Below are positions 36,502-45,364 of a stretch of DNA of 58,178 bases, piece by piece; positions within the stretch are counted from its first letter, which is position 1, and the number at the start of each line of letters is the position of its first letter. The notes beneath the pieces are model-generated. The model did not search any database. It saw only the letters and a program-made list of their open reading frames with translations, and was not told where the DNA came from. The stretch is from assembly GCA_017303505.1 (NCBI GenBank), contig JAFLCP010000033.1, forward strand, positions 1 through 58,178. The letters run 5' to 3'. The translations under genes were made by a program, and so were the position numbers. Source of the DNA: Planctomycetota bacterium. GTDB lineage: Bacteria > Planctomycetota > Planctomycetia > Pirellulales > Pirellulaceae.

Positions 36502-37077
36502 ATGTCCAATACAGCCAACACTCCCAATTCACAAAGTAACCAAGGGACCACCGCCAAGAATCCCCTTTCTCCGACGTCTAAGGGCGAAGAAAAGGAGACA
36601 TTATTGTGGTCGGGAAGTTTTTCGAGCAAAGCGATGTTCGGAACATGGTTACTGAACTGTCTGATATCCGTCGCTGTTCTGATCGCTAGTTTTGTTGTTC
36701 CCGTTTTGGGACCTGTCACCTGGATGATTGGAATCGGATTTGTTTTTGTTCTGTGGGGTGTGACGTTTGGTATTTTTCTATACCGCAAAATGTCCATCCA
36801 TTATGAAGTAACGACTCAGCGTCTGATTCACCAACGGGGCATCTTGCTGCGCACCACCGATCGCATCGAATTGATCGACATCGATGATCTCAGTTTCTCG
36901 CAAGGACTCGTTCAACGGATGTTGGGAGTTGGTACCATTACCATCAGCGGCAGCGACAAGACAGATCCAGTGTTGGTCATGCTCGGCATCGACCAAGTGG
37001 AAAAAGTAGCCAGTACGATCGATGATGCGCGTCGCAGTGAACGCCGCAAGCATAGCGTGCACATTGAAGCCGTTTAA
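36502..37077 (+). CDS. Bacterial PH-domain membrane protein
   Basis: A 191-residue protein. A Ser/Thr/Asn-rich N-terminus is followed by two membrane helices (~50-68 LNCLISVAVLIASFVVPV and ~75-93 MIGIGFVFVLWGVTFGIFLY). A cytosolic bacterial PH-like domain (bPH2/YdbT type) follows, with YEVTTQRLIHQRGILLRTTDRIELIDIDD cut here as separate segments TTQRLIHQRGILLRTTDR and LIDIDDLSFSQ. A short basic tail ends it. Function is unknown; related proteins are two-helix plus PH modules. The start is the ATG at 36502; the frame could also open at a TTG 33 bases earlier. Confidence 0.88.
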   Translation: MSNTANTPNSQSNQGTTAKNPLSPTSKGEEKETLLWSGSFSSKAMFGTWLLNCLISVAVLIASFVVPVLGPVTWMIGIGFVFVLWGVTFGIFLYRKMSIHYEVTTQRLIHQRGILLRTTDRIELIDIDDLSFSQGLVQRMLGVGTITISGSDKTDPVLVMLGIDQVEKVASTIDDARRSERRKHSVHIEAV

Positions 37078-37118
37078 GATACGAACCGTGCCGTCTTGTT
37101 AGCAAAGAATGTTCACTG

Positions 37119-39299
37119 CTATCGTCTCAATTTGATGTGGTAGTTATGGCACTGAGTGCAACTATCACCAGCCCCTTGTTTGGTATGACAGTCCATGCAA
37201 TTCTGAAGTTGCATCGACTCGAAGCGCCCATCCTCTTGCAATGAATGGCATGAAGTACATTGATTGAGCTGCGGCAAGGTCAAGTGCGGAACATGATTGA
37301 ATCGTGTAAACGCCCGCAGTGAAGGATCGCTCTCGCGAGCATGCCATAAATATTCTTCAGCCACGCTGTATCCAGTGCTGTGATCGATTTTGTGGCACTC
37401 GGTACATGCCCCCATCGCCTTTGGAGCCAACATTGCCTTAAAGTGGTGGCTCTCCTCCTCTGCTGCATTCGATGTTGCAGCTGTTAGCCACGACTTGACA
37501 ATTTGATCGGAGTGGCCGACCGGAACGTAGACAATTGCCATGCGTCTCTGATCCACGAACCAGCCACCATGCGGCAAGTGCGTTTGAGGAGTTAAATCAG
37601 GCAAAGCGATCACTTTCGGCTTTGCTGGGCTTCCACTTCCAAAAGTTGCCGATCCGGAACCTTCAGCCAAAGGATCTGCATTCTGTGGATCTGTATTTGA
37701 GGATTTTGAAGTCGATGGTTCTGCCGCTAACGGATCTTCTGCAGGCGTTTCTGCCAACAGTGGATCCTGTTCCAACAGAGGATCTTGGCTAGCTTGTTTT
37801 TCATCAAGCTGCGGCGACGGCGTTCCAAAACCAACCGCAGCCACCGGTGACTTAGGAAAGGTAACTTCCGCAATGGGTTCGTTTTTATCCTGGAACCAAC
37901 TTAGCCAGGCGGCGCGAAACACATCGGGCGACACTCCCGAGATCATTTGATTATCGCGATTCATCACATTGGCAGGGTTATTGGTTACCGTACCATCACC
38001 GCTTTCCAAACTGTTGGAGGGACTCAAGGATGCGGATAAACGTTTTTGCAAAGCAGGTTGTCCACCCACAGCAAGTTCTTCGACCAACAATCGAATCTCA
38101 GCCGCGATCTCCGTTTGCAGACGCAACGATTCCAGATCGGTTGTCGACAAATCGGTCACTTTTCCGTCTGCAGGAAGTTTTGCAAGAAGCGACTTTCCGC
38201 GTGGTGTGCCAGCCAAAAGCCAGCGCAGAACGGGCGACAATGTTCCATCGGTCATGAGCGAGGCTTCTTCGGGCCAAGCCCCCAATGTTAACCCTGCTGC
38301 TTCGATTTTTTCACGATCAAAACTCGGTAAGTTGATCACCAATATTCCATCGGAGAAGGAACTGCGAAGCGGCGCGTCATGACATGCTGCACACGCTCTT
38401 TCATAAGAAACAGAACGTCCCACCGGACCTACAGCGCTCGGTTGTGACTCATCCACATGGCAGCTACTGCAATCAAAGGATTTACCCTTTGAAGCAAAGT
38501 GTTTCGCAGAGTGGGATTGATGATTGAAGCTGATACGCGTGTCTTGATGGGCGGGATAATTCGTGAACTCTGGATGCCCATTGGTGAAACTGGCAAAGCG
38601 ATTCGCATGGCAACTTTGACAACGGTCGCTGTTCAATTTTGTAAGATCGTGCATACGACCTTGATGCTCTAAATGACAACCTGAGCAAGCTAAGTCATTG
38701 CCTTCTAACGCTTGCTTCGGAAGAACCGACGCAAACGAAGTGAGTCGCGTCGAGCCGCTTCCTGCGCGCGTCAATTCTGCCAAAGTGGTATCAGGCAAAT
38801 CGTGTGGGGAGAAGTCTTTTGCATTCGGCAATGCGTTTTGGTGGCATTCCAGACATTTAATGGATTGTTGTTGGCGGTCTGCTGCATGACCACTCCAAGA
38901 TTTGGTCAAGAAGGCCATGACCGATTCGGTCGCTTCGAGTTCATGACAGGCCGCGCATCGATTTTCAGTGGTGTGGCGACTCAAAATTTGTGCATGATGC
39001 GAAGTGAGTTCGCCGGGTGCTAAGAACTCTTTGTCTCCCCCCAAGCAAAGGATCAGTGCCAAGATTCCAGCAACAAATAGGCCGCCGGCCCGCGCTAAGC
39101 GTCTGCGTCGCCACCAGAGCGAACGACGAGGCTTGCAAGGTGTCGATTCTTTATCCGATTTGGGATCCTGGTTAGCGCGACAACGTCCCTGTTCATCAGG
39201 CCCGCACGCGCATGGCAAACCACTGCGCAAGCGACCACACTCCCAACCATCGGCTGGTCGAAAATATTTTGGAGGTGTGTCCCATTGCTTCCAATGCAT
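37119..39299 (-). CDS. Membrane-anchored decaheme cytochrome c
   Basis: A 726-residue protein with ten CxxCH heme sites, at C115, C149, C205, C227, C277 and C303, then C632, C681, C701 and C714. The two groups are separated by about 325 residues without heme; this stretch includes a repetitive acidic DPL-rich linker. The N-terminus is cytosolic by the positive-inside rule: a Cys cluster (C21, C30, C32, C40, C55) precedes the basic WWRRRRLAR, then one helix at 72-87. The start at 39299 (MHWKQWDTPP) leaves 11 nt to the stop of the b-type membrane protein gene; the longer frame would overlap it. It likely moves electrons across the periplasm in the same complex as the two genes upstream. Confidence 0.92.
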   Translation of the reverse strand: MHWKQWDTPPKYFRPADGWECGRLRSGLPCACGPDEQGRCRANQDPKSDKESTPCKPRRSLWWRRRRLARAGGLFVAGILALILCLGGDKEFLAPGELTSHHAQILSRHTTENRCAACHELEATESVMAFLTKSWSGHAADRQQQSIKCLECHQNALPNAKDFSPHDLPDTTLAELTRAGSGSTRLTSFASVLPKQALEGNDLACSGCHLEHQGRMHDLTKLNSDRCQSCHANRFASFTNGHPEFTNYPAHQDTRISFNHQSHSAKHFASKGKSFDCSSCHVDESQPSAVGPVGRSVSYERACAACHDAPLRSSFSDGILVINLPSFDREKIEAAGLTLGAWPEEASLMTDGTLSPVLRWLLAGTPRGKSLLAKLPADGKVTDLSTTDLESLRLQTEIAAEIRLLVEELAVGGQPALQKRLSASLSPSNSLESGDGTVTNNPANVMNRDNQMISGVSPDVFRAAWLSWFQDKNEPIAEVTFPKSPVAAVGFGTPSPQLDEKQASQDPLLEQDPLLAETPAEDPLAAEPSTSKSSNTDPQNADPLAEGSGSATFGSGSPAKPKVIALPDLTPQTHLPHGGWFVDQRRMAIVYVPVGHSDQIVKSWLTAATSNAAEEESHHFKAMLAPKAMGACTECHKIDHSTGYSVAEEYLWHARESDPSLRAFTRFNHVPHLTLPQLNQCTSCHSLQEDGRFESMQLQNCMDCHTKQGAGDSCTQCHNYHIKLRR

Positions 39300-39310
39300 A
39301 GCCTGTTCCG

Positions 39311-40162
39311 TCAGCCTCGTTGTACAAACGCTAACACCGTTGTCACATGGACGGTGATCAGCAACGCCAATGCCCACAAACCGACGATATGCATCGTCAA
39401 ACAAAAGCGAAGTTGGTTCTGCATCGCCCAATGCACATCGAGTTCATCTTTTTTGCGAACCAAATCGCATATCTGATTTCTCAAGGCCCGACCTTCTGTT
39501 CCCAAATACCGATCGAGAGTATCTAGTTCCCGCAATAGTCGACGGCGCGTTCGAATCGAGGGAACAATCCCAAAGAATAAACTGCGGGGAGCATGAAAAT
39601 AGGGAACCAGTTTTTGTTGGTAATAGTCCGCTAAGGTTACGCCTTCGCCCAATTGGGTCGATTTAAGCGCTAATTCGTATGCTTGTTCCGCATGTTGTTG
39701 TTGCAGACGTGGAATTTCTTCCAACACCACATCGCGACCAACTGCCAACAATCTTTTGGGAATCCTCCGCGATAGGTACCACAAATACAAACCCGTACCG
39801 GCGATCCACAGGAAGAGTGAGCCAAGCATCAACTCTAACCAGCCGCCGTTGAACCAGCCGACATGCAAAACGAATAAGACGAGCGATAGGACACCAGCGT
39901 AGAGGTGAATCTGTAGCCAGACTTTGACGGGGCCGATGGGGAGGGCCAACATACGTTTGCGGATGGACAAGAATGCCAGCAGCAAACAAACGCCCAACAA
40001 CGAATAGCCTGTGAACAAATCGGAACGACCAAAGCGGACGGTTAGTCCCCAAACACAACACAATGTTATGGCGACCGCCAGCAGTGTAATCGCCCACGAG
40101 ATACAGCGCTGCGCGAAAAAAGACCACGGTCGATGAAGAAGTTGAGTGACGTTAAGCTGCAT
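39311..40162 (-). CDS. Di-heme b-type membrane protein, H-x13-H pattern
   Basis: A 283-residue integral membrane protein with five likely helices (~20-41, 48-66, 82-100, 107-126 and 258-279). Two of them carry paired histidines at identical spacing: IHLYAGVLSLVLFVLH in helix 3 and MHIVGLWALALLITVH in helix 5, both H-x13-H. This is the classic way that two b-type hemes are stacked between two helices in cytochrome b, ferric reductases and NADPH oxidases. A charged loop of about 125 residues (HAEQAYELAL and others) lies between helices 4 and 5. It overlaps the FeS gene by 11 nt and precedes the decaheme gene, so it is probably the membrane link between them. I know of no named family for it. 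Confidence 0.85.
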   Translation of the reverse strand: MQLNVTQLLHRPWSFFAQRCISWAITLLAVAITLCCVWGLTVRFGRSDLFTGYSLLGVCLLLAFLSIRKRMLALPIGPVKVWLQIHLYAGVLSLVLFVLHVGWFNGGWLELMLGSLFLWIAGTGLYLWYLSRRIPKRLLAVGRDVVLEEIPRLQQQHAEQAYELALKSTQLGEGVTLADYYQQKLVPYFHAPRSLFFGIVPSIRTRRRLLRELDTLDRYLGTEGRALRNQICDLVRKKDELDVHWAMQNQLRFCLTMHIVGLWALALLITVHVTTVLAFVQRG

Positions 40163-41945
40163 GGCGTTTTAACCACTCCACCAAATTCGGCATATCGCCA
40201 ACGCTGACTCGGACCAAGGCGTCATGAGGACAAGCCCGTTGACAGGCAGGTCCCGAAGGATGACTTTGGCAAAGATCGCATTTCGTGGCTTGAAGAATGG
40301 GAAGTTGATTCTGTTCGTCGACCAACTTGCGGCCTCGATCATCGCTGATTTGGACCATGCGAATGTTATCGTACGGGCAGCTTTCGGCACAAGTTTGGCA
40401 ACCGATGCAGGTATCTGGATTGATCGAGACCACTCCGTTATTCGTATCGCGGGCAATTGCTCCTGTTGGGCAACCAATCATGCACACAGGATCACTGCAA
40501 TGCATACAAGCGTGCGGAAAGAGCCATTGGCCGTATTGAGGCCCTTGGCGCACAAAGCGTGGATTTCCATCATGAAAGGTGGCGCAAGCGCGGACGCAAT
40601 CATCGCAGCGAGTACAACGCAGCGTATCGATGACCATCGTTTCGCGTCCATTGATCAAACGTTCGTCGACAAGGAACTCGACCAAGCCGGTTTCAATCTC
40701 GCCACTCTGACTTTTTAGTGGGGAATCGACGATGGGACGAGTTGGTTCATAGCGCGGCTGCTTAATTGCTGGTGGCATTTCCGAGGCGCGAACAAAAGGG
40801 AAGACCTTTTCGTGCAATACCTTCCAGGGAAGTCGCAAGACATCCACATAGCCAATCGCTCGCAACGACCGTTGGTAAGGGAGGAATTGAGTCCGGTCGG
40901 CTGCTTTCCAGTTATGAGTTATTTCATCAAGTCCGTACTGATGTCCGCGGCCAAGATAAGAAAGCGTGCGATGCCCAGATCCTTGTCGTTCACTCAAGCG
41001 TGCAAAGCCCGATCGAATCAATAACAAATGATCCGCCTGCGTGCCCTCTTCGGCAATTAAGGTCTCGCGTTGTATTCGCTTTTGCACATCGAGCTGTTGC
41101 GTCTCTTCGAACTCGTTATACCATTCGAGTTCCCCATAACTTTCGAACCTAATCTCTTGCGCGACCGCAGTGAGTTGCTCTTCGGGCAAGAAACGAAACA
41201 AGTTCACTTCGCGCAAGTGACTTGCAAGACTTGTCTGGCGATAAAGGTTATCCAAATGTTCGCGAAAGCCTGGATCGCGTCTCAATAATCGCAAGCCTTG
41301 CCAACGTATTTCCAACAATACAACTGGGCCATCAGCGACTACCGAAAACGGACGAGGTGAACGATTGATGGCCGATAGTTCGCCAAAAATCTCACCCGTT
41401 TTGACCGTATTGGTTTGATGCGTGTCGAACAGTCGATCAACGTCCTGCAAAAAGACGTGCGTCTGACCATTGGGTTGCCGAATGGCAATAGAGGCAGAAG
41501 AAGTTGCCCCTAAACTCTCGGTATTTCGCACTTCGGCAAAACGTTGTTGACGCATTGTCGAAACCAATGATTGCCACCAGGTTTTACGGGGCGTTTCTTT
41601 GCGGCCTAACTGAGCTTCGGATAACCGAGTCACGAAGATACGCACATTGCCGCGGAGTATCAGAAACGCTGAGCTACCGTAATCACCTTCGCGGAGAATA
41701 ACGTCGCCATGCTCGTATTGGCACGCGCGACAATCGTTGCGAATGATCTCGACCAACGGAGTGCTTTTGGGAAATTTTGTGGGGTCCAAATAAGCCAAAG
41801 GCGCAAGGCTGAGCAACCACTCTGCGTCCTCTTGGGTTAACGCAGGATCCAACGGCTTGTCCCAGCGCTTGGGTCGTCGAATGGGTAGTGTCGTTTCCAA
41901 TGGGTGGCTTCCTGCCTTGGAGACTCCTTCACCAAACTGTGACAA
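40152..41945 (-). CDS. Dual cNMP-binding and [4Fe-4S] ferredoxin-type protein
   Basis: A 597-residue, probably cytosolic protein. Two cyclic-nucleotide-binding folds lie at about residues 75-220 (YEHGDVILREGDYGSSAFLILRG split as EHGDVILREGDYGS and AFLILRGNVRI; GEIFGELSAINRSPRPFSVVA) and 240-385 (LIAEEGTQADHLLLIRSGFARL). The last ~155 residues contain four ferredoxin-type cysteine groups (CTRCDDCVRAC; CMHCSDPVCMIGC; CIGCQTCAESC; CDLCQSHPSGPACQRAC), in the style of the FeS subunit of DMSO reductase or formate dehydrogenase. The frame starts with TTG, and no ATG lies before the conserved part; a TTG 16 codons in has a better AGGAAG site. It is the first gene of the tightest trio here. Confidence 0.9.
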   Translation of the reverse strand: MSQFGEGVSKAGSHPLETTLPIRRPKRWDKPLDPALTQEDAEWLLSLAPLAYLDPTKFPKSTPLVEIIRNDCRACQYEHGDVILREGDYGSSAFLILRGNVRIFVTRLSEAQLGRKETPRKTWWQSLVSTMRQQRFAEVRNTESLGATSSASIAIRQPNGQTHVFLQDVDRLFDTHQTNTVKTGEIFGELSAINRSPRPFSVVADGPVVLLEIRWQGLRLLRRDPGFREHLDNLYRQTSLASHLREVNLFRFLPEEQLTAVAQEIRFESYGELEWYNEFEETQQLDVQKRIQRETLIAEEGTQADHLLLIRSGFARLSERQGSGHRTLSYLGRGHQYGLDEITHNWKAADRTQFLPYQRSLRAIGYVDVLRLPWKVLHEKVFPFVRASEMPPAIKQPRYEPTRPIVDSPLKSQSGEIETGLVEFLVDERLINGRETMVIDTLRCTRCDDCVRACATFHDGNPRFVRQGPQYGQWLFPHACMHCSDPVCMIGCPTGAIARDTNNGVVSINPDTCIGCQTCAESCPYDNIRMVQISDDRGRKLVDEQNQLPILQATKCDLCQSHPSGPACQRACPHDALVRVSVGDMPNLVEWLKRHAA

Positions 41946-42123
41946 TCTTTGCCCAGTTTAGCACCAATATGGGGATCAATGGCCTTACATCTTACATCGG
42001 CAGGCTTGCGTTGGTCGGTAAGCAGATTGCAAAAATTGAGCAAATTCTCTAACGCAAATTGCTAGCAAATCTCGGTAATGCGGCACACGGTCCGGACTGA
42101 AAGGCGAGTCGTCTGCTCGGCTC

Positions 42124-42708
42124 TTAAGATGCGGGCTCGAATACCACTTTATCGTAAACGTCGGCTGCCGAAAGTTGACAATCGATGATGGAGAGGTCGA
42201 GGCTTCCCCCCAAGTCATAACAACAATCGCTCAATAGCCAAGTGTCATCATCACGACGTGAAAAACATTCGATCGAATAGCGATCTTGCGCGATGAGAAC
42301 ATAATGCATCAAACTTGGAATCGTTCGATAGTGCTGAAACTTCTTACCGCGATCATAACCTTCCGTTGAATCGGAAAGAACCTCAACGAGCACGACGGGA
42401 TTCAACAGCACATCACGGGCATCGGTCTCCAGCTTCGGTTCTCCGCAGACCACGGAGAGGTCTGGATACGTATATAAACCTGTGGCTTCAATTCGCAGTT
42501 TCAAGTCGCTGGGGTAGACGCGACAGGGGTTCTTTTTGAGTTGCAATCCTAAGGCCTGAATGCAGTTACTTACAATCAAATTGTGATTGGCTGAAGCCCC
42601 GGCCATCGCAAACGTCTCGCCGCGAAAAAACTCGGACCGGTATTCGGCGGTTCTTTCTCGAAAAAGATATTCTTCGGGGGAAAGGTATTCTTTGGGTGTC
42701 ATTGACAT
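42124..42708 (-). CDS. Uma2-type (DUF820) putative nuclease
   Basis: A 194-residue protein of the Uma2/DUF820 family, with a predicted PD-(D/E)xK restriction-endonuclease-like core. The family is seen in YLSPEEYL at the start, EFFRGETFAMAGAS, SDLKLRIEA, YPDLSVVCG and VLVEVLSDSTEGYDRGKKF. The Asp of PDLSVV and the Glu of VEVLSDST are the expected metal-binding acids. Real activities in this family are mostly untested. It lies in the same orientation inside the electron-transfer block, about 85 nt downstream of the tetraheme gene, and does not obviously belong to it. Such genes are often scattered and mobile. Confidence 0.88.
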   Translation of the reverse strand: MSMTPKEYLSPEEYLFRERTAEYRSEFFRGETFAMAGASANHNLIVSNCIQALGLQLKKNPCRVYPSDLKLRIEATGLYTYPDLSVVCGEPKLETDARDVLLNPVVLVEVLSDSTEGYDRGKKFQHYRTIPSLMHYVLIAQDRYSIECFSRRDDDTWLLSDCCYDLGGSLDLSIIDCQLSAADVYDKVVFEPAS

Positions 42709-42794
42709 GCGACCCGTTCCTGTAAACGCCCAACACCAATTCAGGCGGTTTCAGTATACCAGAATATGGCGAGGCATTCGCACTGCATCGAACG

Positions 42795-43868
42795 TTATTT
42801 CCAGCGATCTTGCTTAGGAATATAGGCGTCGATGGCGGTGAGGTCTTTTCCAGCGACGGTTGCCGCAAACTTGATACCCAGCTTATTGATTTTATTGGCA
42901 GCCTCTTCCAGTGATTGCTGATTATTGATCTTGAGTTTGACACCATCGAAGATCGCAAGCACTTCTTGCAGAACAGGTTGCTGTAGTTTCTCTTGAGCCG
43001 AGCGAAGACGATCGGCAGCTCGTTTGGCACGTTTCGCCGATGTGATCCCGAACTCTGCCTTTTGCGTAGCTTTCGAGGTGCTTCGCAGACTGAATTCCAG
43101 ATCAGCGATTAAGCCAGCTACAAACATTTGACGCAAGCGATCGGGTGCGGAAGGATCATTGGTTTGACCATTGGACCGCACGAAGTTGTGTCGCACTAAG
43201 CCTTGAGACCAAGCGACGATTTCGAAATCCAAGCTACCCGCCTTATGGCCACCGACGTTTACCAATTCTTCATCGGGAACGGTATGGCAGCGATAGCAAC
43301 TTTGAGCCAACAAATAAACGTTGATTGGGTTGCGCATTCCACCGCCAATTGCGTTTCGCAAGCGTTGGATACGGTGTTCGGGGGTCTCTTGTTCGCGCGT
43401 AATATTTGCTCCACCGTAATCGTAGTGGACATTCACCCAATCTTTAGCGCCACCATGACATGATTCGCACGAGATACCCGATATCGCTTCTAAATGTCCT
43501 CCTTGATCTTGCATCGTGTAATGGCATTGAATGCAACGTGAATCCGATTTGAACGATTTCAAGCCGAGCTTATCGGCAATGTTCTTGGCCTCAGGATTTC
43601 GATGCAACGTCAAGAAAGTTTCGTAGTGTGGAGTCTTCTTCCAGGTTTCAATTTCAGAGGCGTGGCATTTCGAGCAAGTCTCGTAGCCGACCACTTTATG
43701 AGGATCGACATTGAGCTCTAACGCAGAACTGTTGCGAGGATCTTCAGCACCAAGTTCATTGAAGGCGAAACCAGAGCAAACCACCACGATGATAACGGCG
43801 GAAACAACAACTCCAAGCGAACGCAACTTTCTCGTATATCGAGCCATGGTGAATTTTGTCCCAAACAT
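42795..43868 (-). CDS. Tetraheme cytochrome c, c554-like
   Basis: A 357-residue exported protein. A hydrophobic segment at about residues 18-36 (LGVVVSAVIIVVVCSGFAF) is a signal peptide or anchor. Four heme motifs follow: CSKCH (~62), CIQCH (~112), CESCH (~135) and CYRCH (~193). The KVVGYETCSKCHASE opening and YTMQDQGGHLEAISGISCESC resemble cytochrome c554/multiheme families. The C-terminal 130 residues are helical and Lys/Ala-rich with no heme. It is the second gene of the electron-transfer block. An in-frame ATG seven codons in (43847) is an alternative start. Confidence 0.92.
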   Translation of the reverse strand: MFGTKFTMARYTRKLRSLGVVVSAVIIVVVCSGFAFNELGAEDPRNSSALELNVDPHKVVGYETCSKCHASEIETWKKTPHYETFLTLHRNPEAKNIADKLGLKSFKSDSRCIQCHYTMQDQGGHLEAISGISCESCHGGAKDWVNVHYDYGGANITREQETPEHRIQRLRNAIGGGMRNPINVYLLAQSCYRCHTVPDEELVNVGGHKAGSLDFEIVAWSQGLVRHNFVRSNGQTNDPSAPDRLRQMFVAGLIADLEFSLRSTSKATQKAEFGITSAKRAKRAADRLRSAQEKLQQPVLQEVLAIFDGVKLKINNQQSLEEAANKINKLGIKFAATVAGKDLTAIDAYIPKQDRWK

Positions 43869-44083
43869 GATGGCCGGTTTTGGCTGCCAAGATTCGGTTA
43901 ACCTAGAAACGAATCCAACTAATGATTCGTAGCTTACAGATAGAACAACAACTTCTACCTCGGATGGGATTCACTAGCGGTGTCGTGATAGAGGAGCGGC
44001 TGTAACGGTTGTAGCGAATGAACCGTCAAGACGCTGGCTAAAGAATGGTGTCCGCCATGCAAGGCGTACAGCCTCAACTCCAT

Positions 44084-45364
44084 TTAGGCGTCTATTTCCA
44101 AATCACCATCGGGCTGCGAAATGCAGGTGAGAATGTCGCCTTCGGCAACAGGTACGCTGGGAGATTTAGTGTATTTCACTTTGCCGCACAGTTTTTTTAC
44201 GACACACGCGCCGCACACTCCCGAACGGCAACCTGACTCTAACGCTATATCGTTGGCTTCAGCGAGATCGAGCAGAGACTTATGTTCTTGATTCCAAACC
44301 GCCGACTTTTCGGTTCGTTTGAAGGAAACGGTGCTGTGCAGTGCGGTAACAGAATCCGAATTAGGAGTAGCCTGAGAAGCTGGCACTACAGCTGGTGTGT
44401 CACCACCAAATGACTCCCAAGCCACATCCTCGGCATCAACTCCAGCGATGATGAGTTGCTTTTCAAAATCCATCATCCATTCGTTGGGACCGCACAAATA
44501 ATATTTGCTGCGGGCTGAGGGCAAAAATGGCCCCAGTCGCGTTACATCAAAACGACCGGTCTCATCGAAATGAATCCCTTTCACTTCGTGGGTTTCGGGC
44601 CGGCTATAAAATGTGGTTACTTTGACTTCAGACCTTTCGGACCGCCACTTATTCAGAATGGTGGCAAAGGGATGTTGCTCGGAATTTCGAACTTGAAAAA
44701 AGAGATACACCTCACGGCCTGGGTGTGATTGCAGGGACCAACGCAACATGCTGATCATGGGCGTGATGCCGATCCCCAATGCCATGAGTACTAGCGGCCC
44801 CTTGAAGTTGGGATCAACATGAAAATGTCCTTGAGGACCTTTGACCAGAACACTATCCCCCTCGCGCAATCCGGTGTGAAGATAATCGCTCAGTCCATTT
44901 TTGGTCCGGTCAACATCGGACTTCGTTACGGGAACTCGTTTAATGGTTAGCCGATAATAGCGGGGATCTGGAGCATCGGAGAGCGAGTAACAACGCAGTG
45001 GCTTTCGGCCATGCTTGTCGACGGGAAGTTGGATGAGCAGATGCTGGCCAGGAATAAAAGTGGGCAGAGCTTCGCCCGCGGCATCAACCAAATAGAACGA
45101 TCGGCAATCGCTCGATTCGTCAACGGTTTCCGCGATGACCATTTGCCGCCAGCCGGTCGCCGCGTTGTAGGGTGACTTGAGAACCCCTTCGATGCGGGCT
45201 TGTTCGATTTTTGCCGCAGCCAGTGAGGCGTGATCCAGGCGACGTTGCCGGGCTTCATTGGAATGACGCCACGATTCCCAGAATGTTTCTGCGACTTGCC
45301 AAGTCGAATAGCCGAGAAATGCGGCGGCCGTGCCTGCAGCGACGATTTCGGGCGAAACCAACAT
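44084..45364 (-). CDS. FAD/NAD(P)H-type reductase with C-terminal [2Fe-2S] domain
   Basis: A 426-residue membrane-anchored reductase. An N-terminal helix (~5-22, EIVAAGTAAAFLGYSTW) is followed by an FNR-like FAD domain (RCYSLSDAP), an NAD(P) domain (LMALGIGITPMISML; YYLCGPNEWM) and a C-terminal plant-type ferredoxin domain with C-x4-C-x2-C (CRSGVCGAC) and the last Cys in DILTCIS. It moves electrons from NAD(P)H via FAD to the cluster and then to a partner. The frame is open back to 45553, but the 63 extra residues are not conserved-looking, so I start at the ATG 45364 just before the membrane helix. It is the most upstream gene of the electron-transfer block and probably feeds it. Confidence 0.92.
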   Translation of the reverse strand: MLVSPEIVAAGTAAAFLGYSTWQVAETFWESWRHSNEARQRRLDHASLAAAKIEQARIEGVLKSPYNAATGWRQMVIAETVDESSDCRSFYLVDAAGEALPTFIPGQHLLIQLPVDKHGRKPLRCYSLSDAPDPRYYRLTIKRVPVTKSDVDRTKNGLSDYLHTGLREGDSVLVKGPQGHFHVDPNFKGPLVLMALGIGITPMISMLRWSLQSHPGREVYLFFQVRNSEQHPFATILNKWRSERSEVKVTTFYSRPETHEVKGIHFDETGRFDVTRLGPFLPSARSKYYLCGPNEWMMDFEKQLIIAGVDAEDVAWESFGGDTPAVVPASQATPNSDSVTALHSTVSFKRTEKSAVWNQEHKSLLDLAEANDIALESGCRSGVCGACVVKKLCGKVKYTKSPSVPVAEGDILTCISQPDGDLEIDA

